Source: Bacillus hominis
GTDB lineage: Bacteria > Bacillota > Bacilli > Bacillales > Bacillaceae_G
DNA: 49,241 bases
NCBI RefSeq assembly: GCF_018332515.1
Contig: NZ_BOQD01000080.1
Location: 1-49,241, forward strand
Direction of reading: 5' to 3'
This document shows, piece after piece, positions 34,640-44,836 of this stretch (within the stretch, counting starts at the first letter, position 1; each line of letters opens with the position of its first letter). A model generated the notes under the pieces. It ran no database searches. It was not told the origin of the DNA and was given only the letters and a program-made list of their open reading frames with translations. The translations under genes were made by a program, and so were the position numbers.

Positions 34640-34842
34640 TTAGCTAGTTAGTTGAAGAAAAATTTGTTCCACAACCCTTAAGTTATTATAATACAAAAAA
34701 TAAAATTCTCCTCCTGCAATTCCTTCAAATCGGTCAATCTCCACGTCTTTTGAATTCCCTGAAAGTTGCTAAATTTAAGCTGAATAACTATACCATCTCT
34801 AGCAAAATAATTAACATATTCTATGCAAGAAAGTTTAGGTAG
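34640..34842 (-). pseudogene. Decayed ORF remnant (unknown family)
   Basis: On the minus strand an open stretch without a start codon reads IEYVNYFARDGIVIQLKF, then GIQKTWRLTDLKELQEEN, then shifts frame in a run of A/T and continues as YYNNLRVVEQIFLQLTS before a stop. The amino-acid composition is protein-like across both frames, which suggests a degraded C-terminal gene fragment with a frameshift. No ribosome binding site or ATG precedes it. I do not recognise the family, and chance cannot be excluded. Confidence 0.4.
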
Positions 34843-34881
34843 CTAATAGCATATGTTTTATTGAAAGGGTGTGATTGAATT

Positions 34882-35043
34882 ATGGATCGGCCGAACTGGG
34901 GAATTGGAGGATTAGTATTCGTTGGCTGCATGTTTCTTGGTGGAGGAGTGGGATCTATGTTAGGGAGTACCCAAACTGGATGGTTAATAGGAATGGGTGC
35001 TGGATTTCTTGGGATGGCTTTAACGAGACTGATTAGAAAGTAA
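34882..35043 (+). CDS. Small glycine-rich membrane protein (53 aa)
   Basis: Frame starting MDRPNWGIGGLVFVGCMF, with two hydrophobic Gly-rich helices (about 8-27 and 32-48) and a basic end LTRLIRK. AAAGGGTGTGA lies 7-8 nt upstream of the ATG, and a terminator lies about 100 bp downstream. The composition suggests an integral membrane hairpin peptide. No family recognised. It could be a simple membrane-associated stress or spore peptide, but nothing shows this. Confidence 0.7.
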   Translation: MDRPNWGIGGLVFVGCMFLGGGVGSMLGSTQTGWLIGMGAGFLGMALTRLIRK

Positions 35044-35138
35044 TATAACATGGGTTCTTCTTCCAGTAAATAAGAAGATATGCATGTAAGTAATTACTTA
35101 CATACGCGCTCTATAAGATGTAGTAATCGTACTTATAC

Positions 35139-35172
35139 AAAGCCACTCTCTAACAGAAAGTGGTTCTTTTTA
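35139..35172 (+). terminator. Terminator after the 53-residue gene
   Basis: AGCCACT...AGTGGTT stem followed by CTTTTTATTTT. Confidence 0.65.
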
Positions 35173-35252
35173 TTTTCGGCTCTTTTAAAATTCATTGTAT
35201 ACATAATAAACTATGTTTAATCTCTGTTTATATAATATACAATGCAAGAAAA

Positions 35253-35293
35253 AAGAGGATAATACGTCCTCACATTGGACATATTATCCTCTT
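35253..35293 (-). terminator. Terminator after the cREC gene
   Basis: AAGAGGATAATA-GTCC and its complement. On the minus strand it is followed by TTTTTTCTT. Confidence 0.85.
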
Positions 35294-35329
35294 CTTATTA
35301 TAGTCTGTTTAAGTTTCACTTTGGAGGTT

Positions 35330-35641
35330 TTAGCTCCCTACATATTTCAAGACAATACAAGGATTAATTTCCCCTTCTCCCTTCCCTCTCTCTATTCTCT
35401 GTTTCATCTGATGCATACCGATGACATCATTTGTATGAAGGTGAATTTCATTAACATATAGACCTTCTGTACAAAAGACTTCTACAAAATCTAACCCATT
35501 CTTTTGCCTCCATCCCATGTTAAAATCAAGAGAGAGGATGTTTACCTTATTACTCCGAACAAATTGTAATGCAGATTCTACTGTAGTTGCCAAAACATAT
35601 CCGTACGGGCAACTTCTTTGATCATCCATATATACATTCAT
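35330..35641 (-). CDS. cREC-like (cyclic-phosphate processing receiver) domain protein
   Basis: A 103-residue single-domain protein resembling the cREC family, a receiver-like domain predicted to process cyclic phosphates: N-terminal VYMDDQRSCPYGY (Asp6, Asp7), strand LSLDFNMG with Asp39, and a HLHTNDVIGMHQM segment at the position of the HTDNPxG motif. The family assignment is by pattern memory; activity is unknown. The start has GAGGAG about 8 nt upstream. It lies 14 nt downstream of the prepilin peptidase gene on the same strand, so it is probably cotranscribed. Confidence 0.7.
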   Translation of the reverse strand: MNVYMDDQRSCPYGYVLATTVESALQFVRSNKVNILSLDFNMGWRQKNGLDFVEVFCTEGLYVNEIHLHTNDVIGMHQMKQRIERGKGEGEINPCIVLKYVGS

Positions 35642-35655
35642 TTTCTATCTCCTCT

Positions 35656-36378
35656 CTATTTTGCATATGTGACCAATACATAACATATTGCTCCAAGGCT
35701 AATAAAAGGTCCAAACGGCATTTGGGTTCTTATTTTTATACGTTTTAACGCTATACCTATTCCGAAAAAACAAAGACTAAAGCAAGATGCTAAAAATAAA
35801 GTTATAAAAACCCCTTTCACTCCCACTATAAATCCGAGTAACGAAAGTAATTTTACATCACCTCCGCCAAGACCATCTGGATGAATCTTTTGCATGCAAT
35901 ATAACAAAATGAATATAATTCCACTACCAGCTAAACTATCTATCCAAGTAACTAACGGTACAAAAATACATTCTAAAATAAGCAAAAGCGCAAACCAAAT
36001 TAAAATACAATTAGGTATTAGCATATATACTAAATCTGTAACTGAAATAATAAGAAGTAAAGAAAAGAGTGATAAAATGATGATGAGCTCTCGTTCTATT
36101 CCAATTACATATACAGTAAGAAAAAATAAACTCCCTGTAACAAATTCAAATACTATGTACAAACTTGAGATTTTTTTTTTACAATTCGTACAACGCCCTT
36201 TCTGCATACAAAATGAAATGATTGGAATAAGTTCTTTCGGCTGTAACGTATATTTGCAGTAGTGACAATACGAACGCGGTGTAATAATAGATTCACCTAT
36301 TGGAACTCTCATTGCGATTACCATAAAAAAAGAACCAAACACCATACCCACTAACAATGCATATAAATAAGTGAACAT
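35656..36378 (-). CDS. Type IV prepilin peptidase (ComC-like)
   Basis: Membrane aspartyl protease (240 residues) that cleaves and N-methylates prepilin-like proteins such as the ComG pseudopilins. The N-terminal methyltransferase domain has the four-cysteine set C38-x2-C41...C63-x2-C66, and the two catalytic aspartates are Asp115 (ISVTDLVYMLIPN) and Asp174 (GGGDVKLL). About seven helices. I use ATG 36378, with AAAGGAG 8 nt upstream, rather than the frame start at 36405, which would include the site. It is the only competence-type gene seen here; in B. subtilis comC sits by folC instead. Confidence 0.92.
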   Translation of the reverse strand: MFTYLYALLVGMVFGSFFMVIAMRVPIGESIITPRSYCHYCKYTLQPKELIPIISFCMQKGRCTNCKKKISSLYIVFEFVTGSLFFLTVYVIGIERELIIILSLFSLLLIISVTDLVYMLIPNCILIWFALLLILECIFVPLVTWIDSLAGSGIIFILLYCMQKIHPDGLGGGDVKLLSLLGFIVGVKGVFITLFLASCFSLCFFGIGIALKRIKIRTQMPFGPFISLGAICYVLVTYAK

Positions 36379-36452
36379 CCCTTCCTCTCCTTTCCAAAAG
36401 AACATAGCAAAAAAAGGAGAGAACTTCTACTTCATATTATCTTTATTCTATT

Positions 36453-36482
36453 AAAAAAGCAGGCCGTTTTCCGGCCTGCTTT
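36453..36482 (-). terminator. Terminator after lutC
   Basis: AAAGCAGGCCG / CGGCCTGCTTT stem. On the minus strand it runs into TTTTTTAA. Confidence 0.88.
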
Positions 36483-36490
36483 CCCCTATT

Positions 36491-38622
<2,132 letters not shown>

Positions 38623-38638
38623 AGCTTATGTTCCCCCT

Positions 38639-39358
38639 TCATGAGCGACTATTCAAGACCTCAGCAATATGCATTACTTTTATTTCTTTTCCTAAACGCT
38701 CAATACGTCCGCCAATGTTTAACAAACACCCACAATCTGCACCGATTAAATAATCAGCACCTGTTTCCATTGCACTATCTACCTTTTCATCTACCATTTG
38801 CTCAGAAATTGGAGTCATCTTCACTGAAAACGTTCCCCCAAACCCACAACAATTTTGCGCGTTTGGCAGTTCTCTCACAGTTAATCCTTTGACGTTTGAT
38901 AATAAAATTCCTGGCGCCTCTTTTACTCCAAGCAGGCGTGTCATATGACAAGATTTATGAATTGTAGCTATCCCTGGTAAACTTGCACCAACATCTGTAA
39001 CTTTTAAAACATCTACAATAAATTGTGTAAATTCATATGTTTTATCAGCAACCTTTTGTGCACGTTTAGCCCACTTCGGATCATCTTTAAAAACATGTGG
39101 ATACTCATGAAACATTGTCGCACAAGAACCAGATGGTGTAACGATATATTCTGCATCTTCGAAAGTTTCAATCATATGTTTCATCGCTTCTTTTGCTGCT
39201 TCTACATGGCCGCTATTATAAGCAGGCTGACCGCAACAAACTTGTGCTTCTGGAAATTCAATTTCACAACCTAAACGCTCCAACACTTCAACTGTTGCTT
39301 TGCCGACGTTTGTTTCAAACATATCGACTAAACAAGTAACAAATAAAGTAACTTTCAT
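38639..39358 (-). CDS. lutA: Lactate utilization protein A
   Basis: A 239-residue protein of the LutABC lactate oxidase with two CCG (DUF224) cysteine-rich domains, the GlpC/HdrB-type binding motifs for Fe-S clusters: [12 protein letters not shown] and [10 protein letters not shown], each paired with earlier Cys residues ([21 protein letters not shown]). It opens the lutA-lutB-lutC operon. GAGGGGG lies about 10 nt before the ATG. Upstream lie a palindrome that probably binds LutR and a cre-like site. Confidence 0.96.
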   Translation of the reverse strand: MKVTLFVTCLVDMFETNVGKATVEVLERLGCEIEFPEAQVCCGQPAYNSGHVEAAKEAMKHMIETFEDAEYIVTPSGSCATMFHEYPHVFKDDPKWAKRAQKVADKTYEFTQFIVDVLKVTDVGASLPGIATIHKSCHMTRLLGVKEAPGILLSNVKGLTVRELPNAQNCCGFGGTFSVKMTPISEQMVDEKVDSAMETGADYLIGADCGCLLNIGGRIERLGKEIKVMHIAEVLNSRS

Positions 39359-39401
39359 AACTATAATTCCCCCTCATTACAACTTCGCCAACAATCATAT
39401 G

Positions 39402-39414
39402 GTCATCAGATGAC
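39402..39414. promoter_or_regulatory. Probable LutR operator
   Basis: Perfect 13-bp palindrome GTCATCAGATGAC, 44 bp upstream of lutA. It agrees with the TCATC-N1-GATGA pattern I recall for B. subtilis LutR. It would lie downstream of the likely promoter, a repressor position. Confidence 0.7.
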
Positions 39415-39465
39415 TTAGATTAGAAGAAGTAGGCTCAACCATGGCCTATCCTCTCCCTCTTCCAA

Positions 39466-39479
39466 AGAAAACGCTTACT
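39466..39479 (-). promoter_or_regulatory. Candidate cre site upstream of lutA
   Basis: AGAAAACGCTTACT differs from the cre consensus at one base. Catabolite repression of lactate oxidation is plausible. It rests on motif matching only. Confidence 0.45.
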
Positions 39480-39526
39480 TAATCTCTTTCTATTTTATCA
39501 GAAAATTAGATTTTTAAAAGATTAAA

Positions 39527-40246
39527 TTACGAATTTATATCGCTTTTACCTGTGACAATATGTTCTACATTTGTTAAATGATTTAGCATCGCTTGCTGCG
39601 CTAATTCCACATCTTGCTTTAACACCGCATCATATATAGATTGATGCTCTTCTATAAGTCGTTCTGATGTTGTTTGTTCACCATATAAAATAATGCGTCT
39701 TGATTCACCAATTGTTTCAGCAATCATCTCTGAAACATGATTCATGAGTTCAAGTAAAATGTTATTATGTGAAGATTGTGCAATTCCCATATGAAAATGA
39801 AAATCTGCTTTTTCACCAGCCTTTTCATCACCAATGCTCTTTGCCATTTCATCTAACCAATGTTTCATATTTTGCAAATTATCTTCCGTACGTTTTGCCG
39901 CAGCTGCTCGAACCGCCCCCACTTCAAGCACCTTTCGTACTTCTAATAAATTCAAAATATCCTCTTTCTTCATTAATAATTTATTATTTAATGATTTTGT
40001 TAATGAAGAAGAATCGAAATTCTTCACATATGTACCTTCTCCTTGTTTCATCTCAATTAAGCCCATCGCTCTTAGCGCACTTAGCGCTTCACGAACAGCA
40101 GATCTGCCAACTTGAAACTGCTCAGCTAATTGATGCACAGGAAGTAGTTTGTCACCAGGTTTTAACGTACCATTTTTAATCATTGTTAAAATAGCTTCAG
40201 ATACTTCTTCGTAAATTTTTTTCGGTTTAATAGATTTGTACTCCAG
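39527..40246 (-). CDS. lutR: GntR/FadR-family regulator LutR
   Basis: A 239-residue repressor of the lactate operon. The N-terminal GntR winged helix (about 10-75) shows GDKLLPVHQLAEQFQVGRSAVREALSALRAMGLIE, and the C-terminal FadR-type FCD helical domain binds the effector, with His and Asp metal-site residues (DFHFHMGIAQSSHN). I extend the gene to CTG 40246, because AGGTGAT lies 5 nt upstream and the added 21 residues (EYKSIKPKKIYEEVSEAILT) are the conserved first helix of GntR proteins; ATG 40183 has no site. It lies upstream of lutABC on the same strand. Confidence 0.88.
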   Translation of the reverse strand: MEYKSIKPKKIYEEVSEAILTMIKNGTLKPGDKLLPVHQLAEQFQVGRSAVREALSALRAMGLIEMKQGEGTYVKNFDSSSLTKSLNNKLLMKKEDILNLLEVRKVLEVGAVRAAAAKRTEDNLQNMKHWLDEMAKSIGDEKAGEKADFHFHMGIAQSSHNNILLELMNHVSEMIAETIGESRRIILYGEQTTSERLIEEHQSIYDAVLKQDVELAQQAMLNHLTNVEHIVTGKSDINS

Positions 40247-40403
40247 TTAAATCACCTCAGTATCTTCCAAACAACAATTGAAACGATTTATAAGAACTTA
40301 GCATCCATAACTATTTTAGAACGAATTGGAAAGAAGTACAAATGTTTTGTTCATAAAACCGTCAAATTTTTAATATTTATTTGATATTAATTTATATTTA
40401 ATA

Positions 40404-40437
40404 AAAAGCATGTCCTTTTTACATTAGAACATGCTTT
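40404..40437 (-). terminator. Terminator overlapping the sensor kinase stop
   Basis: On the minus strand AAAGCATGT pairs with ACATGCTTTT and continues into TTTATT. The stop codon lies in the structure. Confidence 0.8.
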
Positions 40438-41824
40438 CCTCATCTTGCACTTTTAATTTAATAATAACTGTCGTTCCCTTACCTTTTTCACTTTCTATTC
40501 TCCACTCACCATCATGTATATGAACAATTTGCCTTACAATTGCAAGACCTAAACCTGTTCCACCATGTTGACGACTTCTCGCTTTATCTACTCGGTAAAA
40601 GCGTTCCCCGAGATTTTCTAAATGCTCTATATCAATACCTATTCCTGTATCTTTTATGTGCAATTCACAGTAATCATCGATTTGCTTTAATCTTATTATG
40701 ATGTCCCCGTTTTGATTTGTATAACGTATCGCATTATCTAACACATTATGAAGTACTTGTTGCATACGATCCTCATCAATCATTACGATAATTTCAGGAT
40801 TTAAATTCGTTGAAATACGAAGTTTTTTTTCTATAAACTGTAACTCATACGTATCTAGTACATCTTCAATAAGCTGTGAAAAAACGATCGGTTGTTTCTT
40901 TAGAGGAAAATGTTCACCTTCTAGCTGCGCTAGATCTAATAAATCATGAACGAGGCGCTGCATGCGATCTGCTTCTTTATGGATGAGTTGCGTTACTTTT
41001 TCCTGCTGCGGCCCCTTTGCTACACCGTCTAAAATAGCTTCACTGTATCCTTTAATATAGCTAAGCGGTGTTCTAAGTTCATGCGAAACATTCGCTAAAA
41101 ATTCCTTACGCTTTACATCTTCTGTTTCTAAAGAATTCGCCATTTTATTAAACGCTTTTCCCAATCGTCCAATTTCATCTTCTGAAGAAATTGTAATTCG
41201 CTCTGAGAAATCTCCTGTAGCCAGATGATTTGCAACTCGTTCCATTTGCGAAAGCGGTCTCGTAATAGCAATAATAATTTTTCTACCAATCCATATTGTA
41301 ATTAAAATCATAGCAAGTGCTAACGGCGCTAAAATAAGTCCCATATCAAATATTAAATCTTTTATACTTTTTAAAGGAATATAAGAGTATACAATACCAA
41401 CTAATTTTTTATTATCTAAAACAGGAATGACAACACCCATAATATTGCGATCAAAATGTTCTTCATACCCTATCTTTGTCACAGTTTTCCCATCTAATAG
41501 CGCCTGTCTATCCCCTTCACTTATAAGAGAATGATGGTGAACATCAAAAGGCAAACATGCGCTTAAATCACGCGGATTGTACACGAAAAGGACATCTGAA
41601 CTAGATATTTGATCGTATGCCCTTACTTTCTCTTCAAAAGTGGATACTCCTTCGCTCTTATCATATTGCGTGGCAAGACGCTTCCCTTCCATTACTAATG
41701 AATCTTTTAAATTGTCCACGTATAACTTTTCATATGAGTATAAAGATACAAAATAAAGAAAGGAAACTGTTACACATACTGCACATACTACTGTAAGCCA
41801 AAGCTTTTGTACCATCGTAAACAT
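40424..41824 (-). CDS. Membrane sensor histidine kinase with HAMP domain
   Basis: A 466-residue kinase: first helix at 9-30, extracytoplasmic sensor of about 130 residues, second helix about 165-185, HAMP (about 185-240), HisKA with FLANVSHELRTPLSY, and HATPase_c with the N box (HNVLDNAIRYT) and G boxes (DTGIGID, GGTGLGLAIV). It partners the OmpR-type regulator encoded 4 nt upstream. The third operon gene encodes a lipoprotein, perhaps part of the signal input. GAGGTG lies 6 nt before the ATG. It is not one of the well-known Bacillus pairs I can name with certainty. Confidence 0.92.
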   Translation of the reverse strand: MFTMVQKLWLTVVCAVCVTVSFLYFVSLYSYEKLYVDNLKDSLVMEGKRLATQYDKSEGVSTFEEKVRAYDQISSSDVLFVYNPRDLSACLPFDVHHHSLISEGDRQALLDGKTVTKIGYEEHFDRNIMGVVIPVLDNKKLVGIVYSYIPLKSIKDLIFDMGLILAPLALAMILITIWIGRKIIIAITRPLSQMERVANHLATGDFSERITISSEDEIGRLGKAFNKMANSLETEDVKRKEFLANVSHELRTPLSYIKGYSEAILDGVAKGPQQEKVTQLIHKEADRMQRLVHDLLDLAQLEGEHFPLKKQPIVFSQLIEDVLDTYELQFIEKKLRISTNLNPEIIVMIDEDRMQQVLHNVLDNAIRYTNQNGDIIIRLKQIDDYCELHIKDTGIGIDIEHLENLGERFYRVDKARSRQHGGTGLGLAIVRQIVHIHDGEWRIESEKGKGTTVIIKLKVQDEESMF

Positions 41825-41827
41825 ACG

Positions 41828-42499
41828 TTACACCTCAAATTTATAACCTACACCCCAAACGGTTTGAATGTAGTTTCCACTTTCTCCGAGCTTTAGACGC
41901 ATCGTTTTCACATGCGTATCTACCGTTCTTGTACTTCCTGCATAATCATATCCCCACACCTTTTCAAGCAATTGTTCCCGGCTAAATACTTGTCCATTAT
42001 GTTGGCAAAGGAAATATAGTAAATCAAACTCTTTAACCGTAAGTGATACTGCTTGTCCATCCGTCTCAATTCGTCTACTTTTTTCATTAATAAGGATTGG
42101 TCCAAACTGAATCTCCTCTTGCTGTTCTTGCTTTGTATATCGTCTTAAAACAGCTTCCATACGAGCGATTAATTCCCCAGGACTAAACGGCTTTACAATA
42201 TAATCATCTGCTCCCATACGTAAGCCGTTCACCCTATTCCACTCTTCACCTTTTGCTGTTAAAAATATAATCGGTACATCTGATGTTTTTCTAATTTCTT
42301 TGCAAACCGAAAGACCATCCATCTCTGGCATCATGATATCTAGTACAACGAAATCGTAATGATCCGTCTCTAATTTTCGAAGTGCCTCTTTTCCATTTTC
42401 AGCTTCTCCCCACTCGTATCCGAAGTTATCTAAGTACATTCCGACAAGTTGCCTCATATCACTTTCGTCATCTACGACTAGCACTTTATATTTACTCAT
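41828..42499 (-). CDS. OmpR/PhoB-family response regulator
   Basis: A 223-residue regulator. The receiver domain (about 4-118) has the acidic pair Asp10-Asp11, phospho-acceptor Asp54 (VVLDIMMPEMDG), Thr (FLTAKGE) and Lys (YIVKPF). The C-terminal winged-helix Trans_reg_C domain (about 130-220) has SLTVKEFDLLYFL, then REQLLEKVWGYDY, then TRTVDTHVKTMRLKL. Its ATG overlaps the stop of the lipoprotein gene as ATGA, indicating coupled translation, and the kinase gene follows after 3 nt. Confidence 0.95.
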   Translation of the reverse strand: MSKYKVLVVDDESDMRQLVGMYLDNFGYEWGEAENGKEALRKLETDHYDFVVLDIMMPEMDGLSVCKEIRKTSDVPIIFLTAKGEEWNRVNGLRMGADDYIVKPFSPGELIARMEAVLRRYTKQEQQEEIQFGPILINEKSRRIETDGQAVSLTVKEFDLLYFLCQHNGQVFSREQLLEKVWGYDYAGSTRTVDTHVKTMRLKLGESGNYIQTVWGVGYKFEV

Positions 42500-43467
42500 T
42501 GTCCTTCCCCTTCTCTCTCTATGAGTTGAAACGGTCCTTTTCCGACTTTAATTGTTTGTTTTATTTTCAAATTCTTCATATCCATTACGCATACTTCATC
42601 GCTATCATAACTAGCTACGTATCCTTCTGCCCCGCTCTTTAAAAATGCAAATGGGTTCGATCCTACTTCTACAGAAGCTACCTCTTTATACGTGCTAACA
42701 TCAAACTTTCTAAGTGTATTCGAACCGTGACTTAATGCATAGACGTACTTATTATCCTTTGTTATATTCACAGGCATAAACGGAGCGTGTAAAGAACGTA
42801 CCATTTCTCCGCTCTGTAATGAATACACTAATACTTTCTCATTCACTTGACTTCCATCACCATGTCCGCCAATCCATATTTCTTTCCCATCAGGACTAAT
42901 CGTCGCTCCTGTTGATGCTGGGGGTATCATAAAGGATTGGATAACCTCTTTTTTCTTTGTATCAATTGTTGTTAGTTTCGTATCATAAAAATTTAGTACA
43001 GATAACTGATTATGATGCTCTACCATCGTTATCGGCCCTTTTCCTGTTGAAACACTCCCTGTCTCTTTCCCTTCTATCGTAAAGAACCTTACCTTTTGAG
43101 CATTTTGATCGGCAACAAATAATTGTTTTTTATCTTCTGATACGACTACATTCACAATTCCTTTTCCTGTTTTATATTTTTCCACTTGCCTTCCTTCTGC
43201 TAGTGAATATACATACATATATTCTAACTGCTTGCCGTATACAAGTATTTCCTCGTTATTTGGAAGTAGTGCAATTCCTGCCATCGGTTCATTTAATTCC
43301 CATGTCCCGATTAACTTTTTAGCTTTTTTATCAATAAAACTAATACTACCTTCCTTTATATTCGTTGTTATAATAACACTTTTATCTTTAGTAATCGGTG
43401 TATATGAACTTCCTTGACACCCTACTAATAGAAATAAAAAACAGAGAAGAAAAACATACTTTCTCAA
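42496..43467 (-). CDS. Beta-propeller (YncE/WD40-like) lipoprotein
   Basis: A 323-residue exported lipoprotein: signal RKYVFLLCFLFLLVGC with the lipidation Cys about residue 18, then repeated blades of about 42 residues with the pattern (I/V)SPDGKEIW(I/V), VVSEDKKQLFVADQN, ITKDNKYVYALSHGS and NPFAFLKSGAEGYVASYDS. The start is TTG 43467, with GGAGG 7 nt upstream; the longer frame to 43668 lacks a site. It is the first gene of a lipoprotein-regulator-kinase operon. A role as co-sensor for the kinase is inferred from this alone. Confidence 0.85.
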   Translation of the reverse strand: MRKYVFLLCFLFLLVGCQGSSYTPITKDKSVIITTNIKEGSISFIDKKAKKLIGTWELNEPMAGIALLPNNEEILVYGKQLEYMYVYSLAEGRQVEKYKTGKGIVNVVVSEDKKQLFVADQNAQKVRFFTIEGKETGSVSTGKGPITMVEHHNQLSVLNFYDTKLTTIDTKKKEVIQSFMIPPASTGATISPDGKEIWIGGHGDGSQVNEKVLVYSLQSGEMVRSLHAPFMPVNITKDNKYVYALSHGSNTLRKFDVSTYKEVASVEVGSNPFAFLKSGAEGYVASYDSDEVCVMDMKNLKIKQTIKVGKGPFQLIEREGEGQ

Positions 43468-43603
43468 AAGATTCCCTCCATCTTCGGATGATTTCGTTAT
43501 AATTGTAAAATAACAAATAAATGTGTGGAAAATGTGAAATCTTCCTTTATTAATAAACTTACATATATAATGTACAACAAATAGAATTTGAGGTGTGCAA
43601 ATT

Positions 43604-44719
43604 ATGCTTTTTCCTGATTTAGCGAATAAAATTGTACGTGAAGTACGCAGATTAATTACTGAAAACATTATTATTATTAATATACAAGGAGTTATTATCG
43701 CAAGTACAGATGCGGAGAGAATCGGTCAATTTCATGAAGGTGCACTCCGCTGTGCGAAACAAAAGAACACTGTCATTATTACAAAAGATGATGAACGACG
43801 AATGCAAGGTGTAAAAGCTGGGGTGAATCTTCCTTTACTATTCCATGACGAAGTAATCGGCGTGATTGGAATTACAGGAGAACCTGAAAACATTTCACAA
43901 TACGGAGAAATATTACGTAAGATGACCGAATTATTAATTCATGAAAACTACTTTTTGGAACAACTAGAACTTGAGCACCGTTCTTATGAAGCATTTGTCT
44001 TTGATTGGCTTCAAAATACAGACTGGTCTCCAAGTTTTCTAGATCGTGCAAAAACGCTTGGCATTGATTTATATAAGAAGAAACAACTTATTTTATTATC
44101 AATCGCCCAAGATAATACGATGCTCCAGCGTAAAATTTGGCAACATATGCGCAACATTTTAGCAAAAGAAAATTTATTTGTTCGCTGGGGAAATGATCGG
44201 TTTATTTTGTTTACAACAATGCAATCCAAAGAGCAAACCTTTCAATTTTTAAAACGGTTAAAACAAGACTGTGAAACTTTATTTTCTATTACTTTATATA
44301 TCGGGATTGGACAAACAGTTACGCCAAGCAATATGAACTTATCGTACGAACAAGCATTACGCGCCCTTTCAGTATCACTTGAAACGAAAAAAATTATATT
44401 CAATGAAGATTTACGTTTAGAAATGTGCTTACAAGATATTTCTACCGAAACCCGGGAACAGTTTCTAGAGCGTACCATTAAAAACTTAGTATCAGCTCCT
44501 GAGCTTATGCACACTTTACGTTTATTTATCGATTATAACCAATCTTATAAGCAGACAGCTGAGCAATTACATATACACATTAACACATTACATTACAGGC
44601 TAAAAAAGATTGAAGAACATACAGGACTTGACCCGAAACAATTCAAAGATTTAAATGTTTTATACTTCGCACTCCTCTTATTAGATAATCATACAAAAAA
44701 TAACGATAAAACAGATTAA
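43604..44719 (+). CDS. CdaR-family sugar-diacid-type regulator
   Basis: A 371-residue activator-type regulator. N-terminal putative sugar-diacid recognition domain (about 1-135: PDLANKIVREVRRLI, then GVIIASTDAERIG), a central degenerate GGDEF-like region, and a C-terminal PucR-type helix-turn-helix (about 310-365: NQSYKQTAEQLHIHINTLHYRLKKIE). GAGGTG lies 8 nt before ATG 43604; GTG 43595 overlaps the site. It is followed by the glcD-glcF genes on the same strand, matching the B. subtilis ysfB-ysfC-ysfD order, and probably controls them in response to glycolate or a related hydroxy acid. Confidence 0.9.
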   Translation: MLFPDLANKIVREVRRLITENIIIINIQGVIIASTDAERIGQFHEGALRCAKQKNTVIITKDDERRMQGVKAGVNLPLLFHDEVIGVIGITGEPENISQYGEILRKMTELLIHENYFLEQLELEHRSYEAFVFDWLQNTDWSPSFLDRAKTLGIDLYKKKQLILLSIAQDNTMLQRKIWQHMRNILAKENLFVRWGNDRFILFTTMQSKEQTFQFLKRLKQDCETLFSITLYIGIGQTVTPSNMNLSYEQALRALSVSLETKKIIFNEDLRLEMCLQDISTETREQFLERTIKNLVSAPELMHTLRLFIDYNQSYKQTAEQLHIHINTLHYRLKKIEEHTGLDPKQFKDLNVLYFALLLLDNHTKNNDKTD

Positions 44720-44778
44720 TCTTTAGATGATTGTACATAGAAAGAATCCCCCAACTTTTTTATCATTATAATGAAAGC

Positions 44779-44820
44779 ACTGTTACAACGTTTTTTATTA
44801 TAACGAAATACGTTAACAGT
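44779..44820 (+). promoter_or_regulatory. Inverted repeat in the glcD promoter region
   Basis: ACTGTTACAACG (44779-44790) and CGTTAACAGT (44811-44820) form an imperfect dyad with a 20-bp AT-rich spacer, 17 bp from the glcD start. It is a candidate operator for the CdaR-type regulator. Confidence 0.4.
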
Positions 44821-44836
44821 TTGAGGGGGATTTCCA

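Noticed and set aside
34821-35051. 76-residue minus-strand frame opposite the 53-residue gene
   Set aside because: Pro/Asn-rich mirror translation of a Gly-rich gene, without a start signal.
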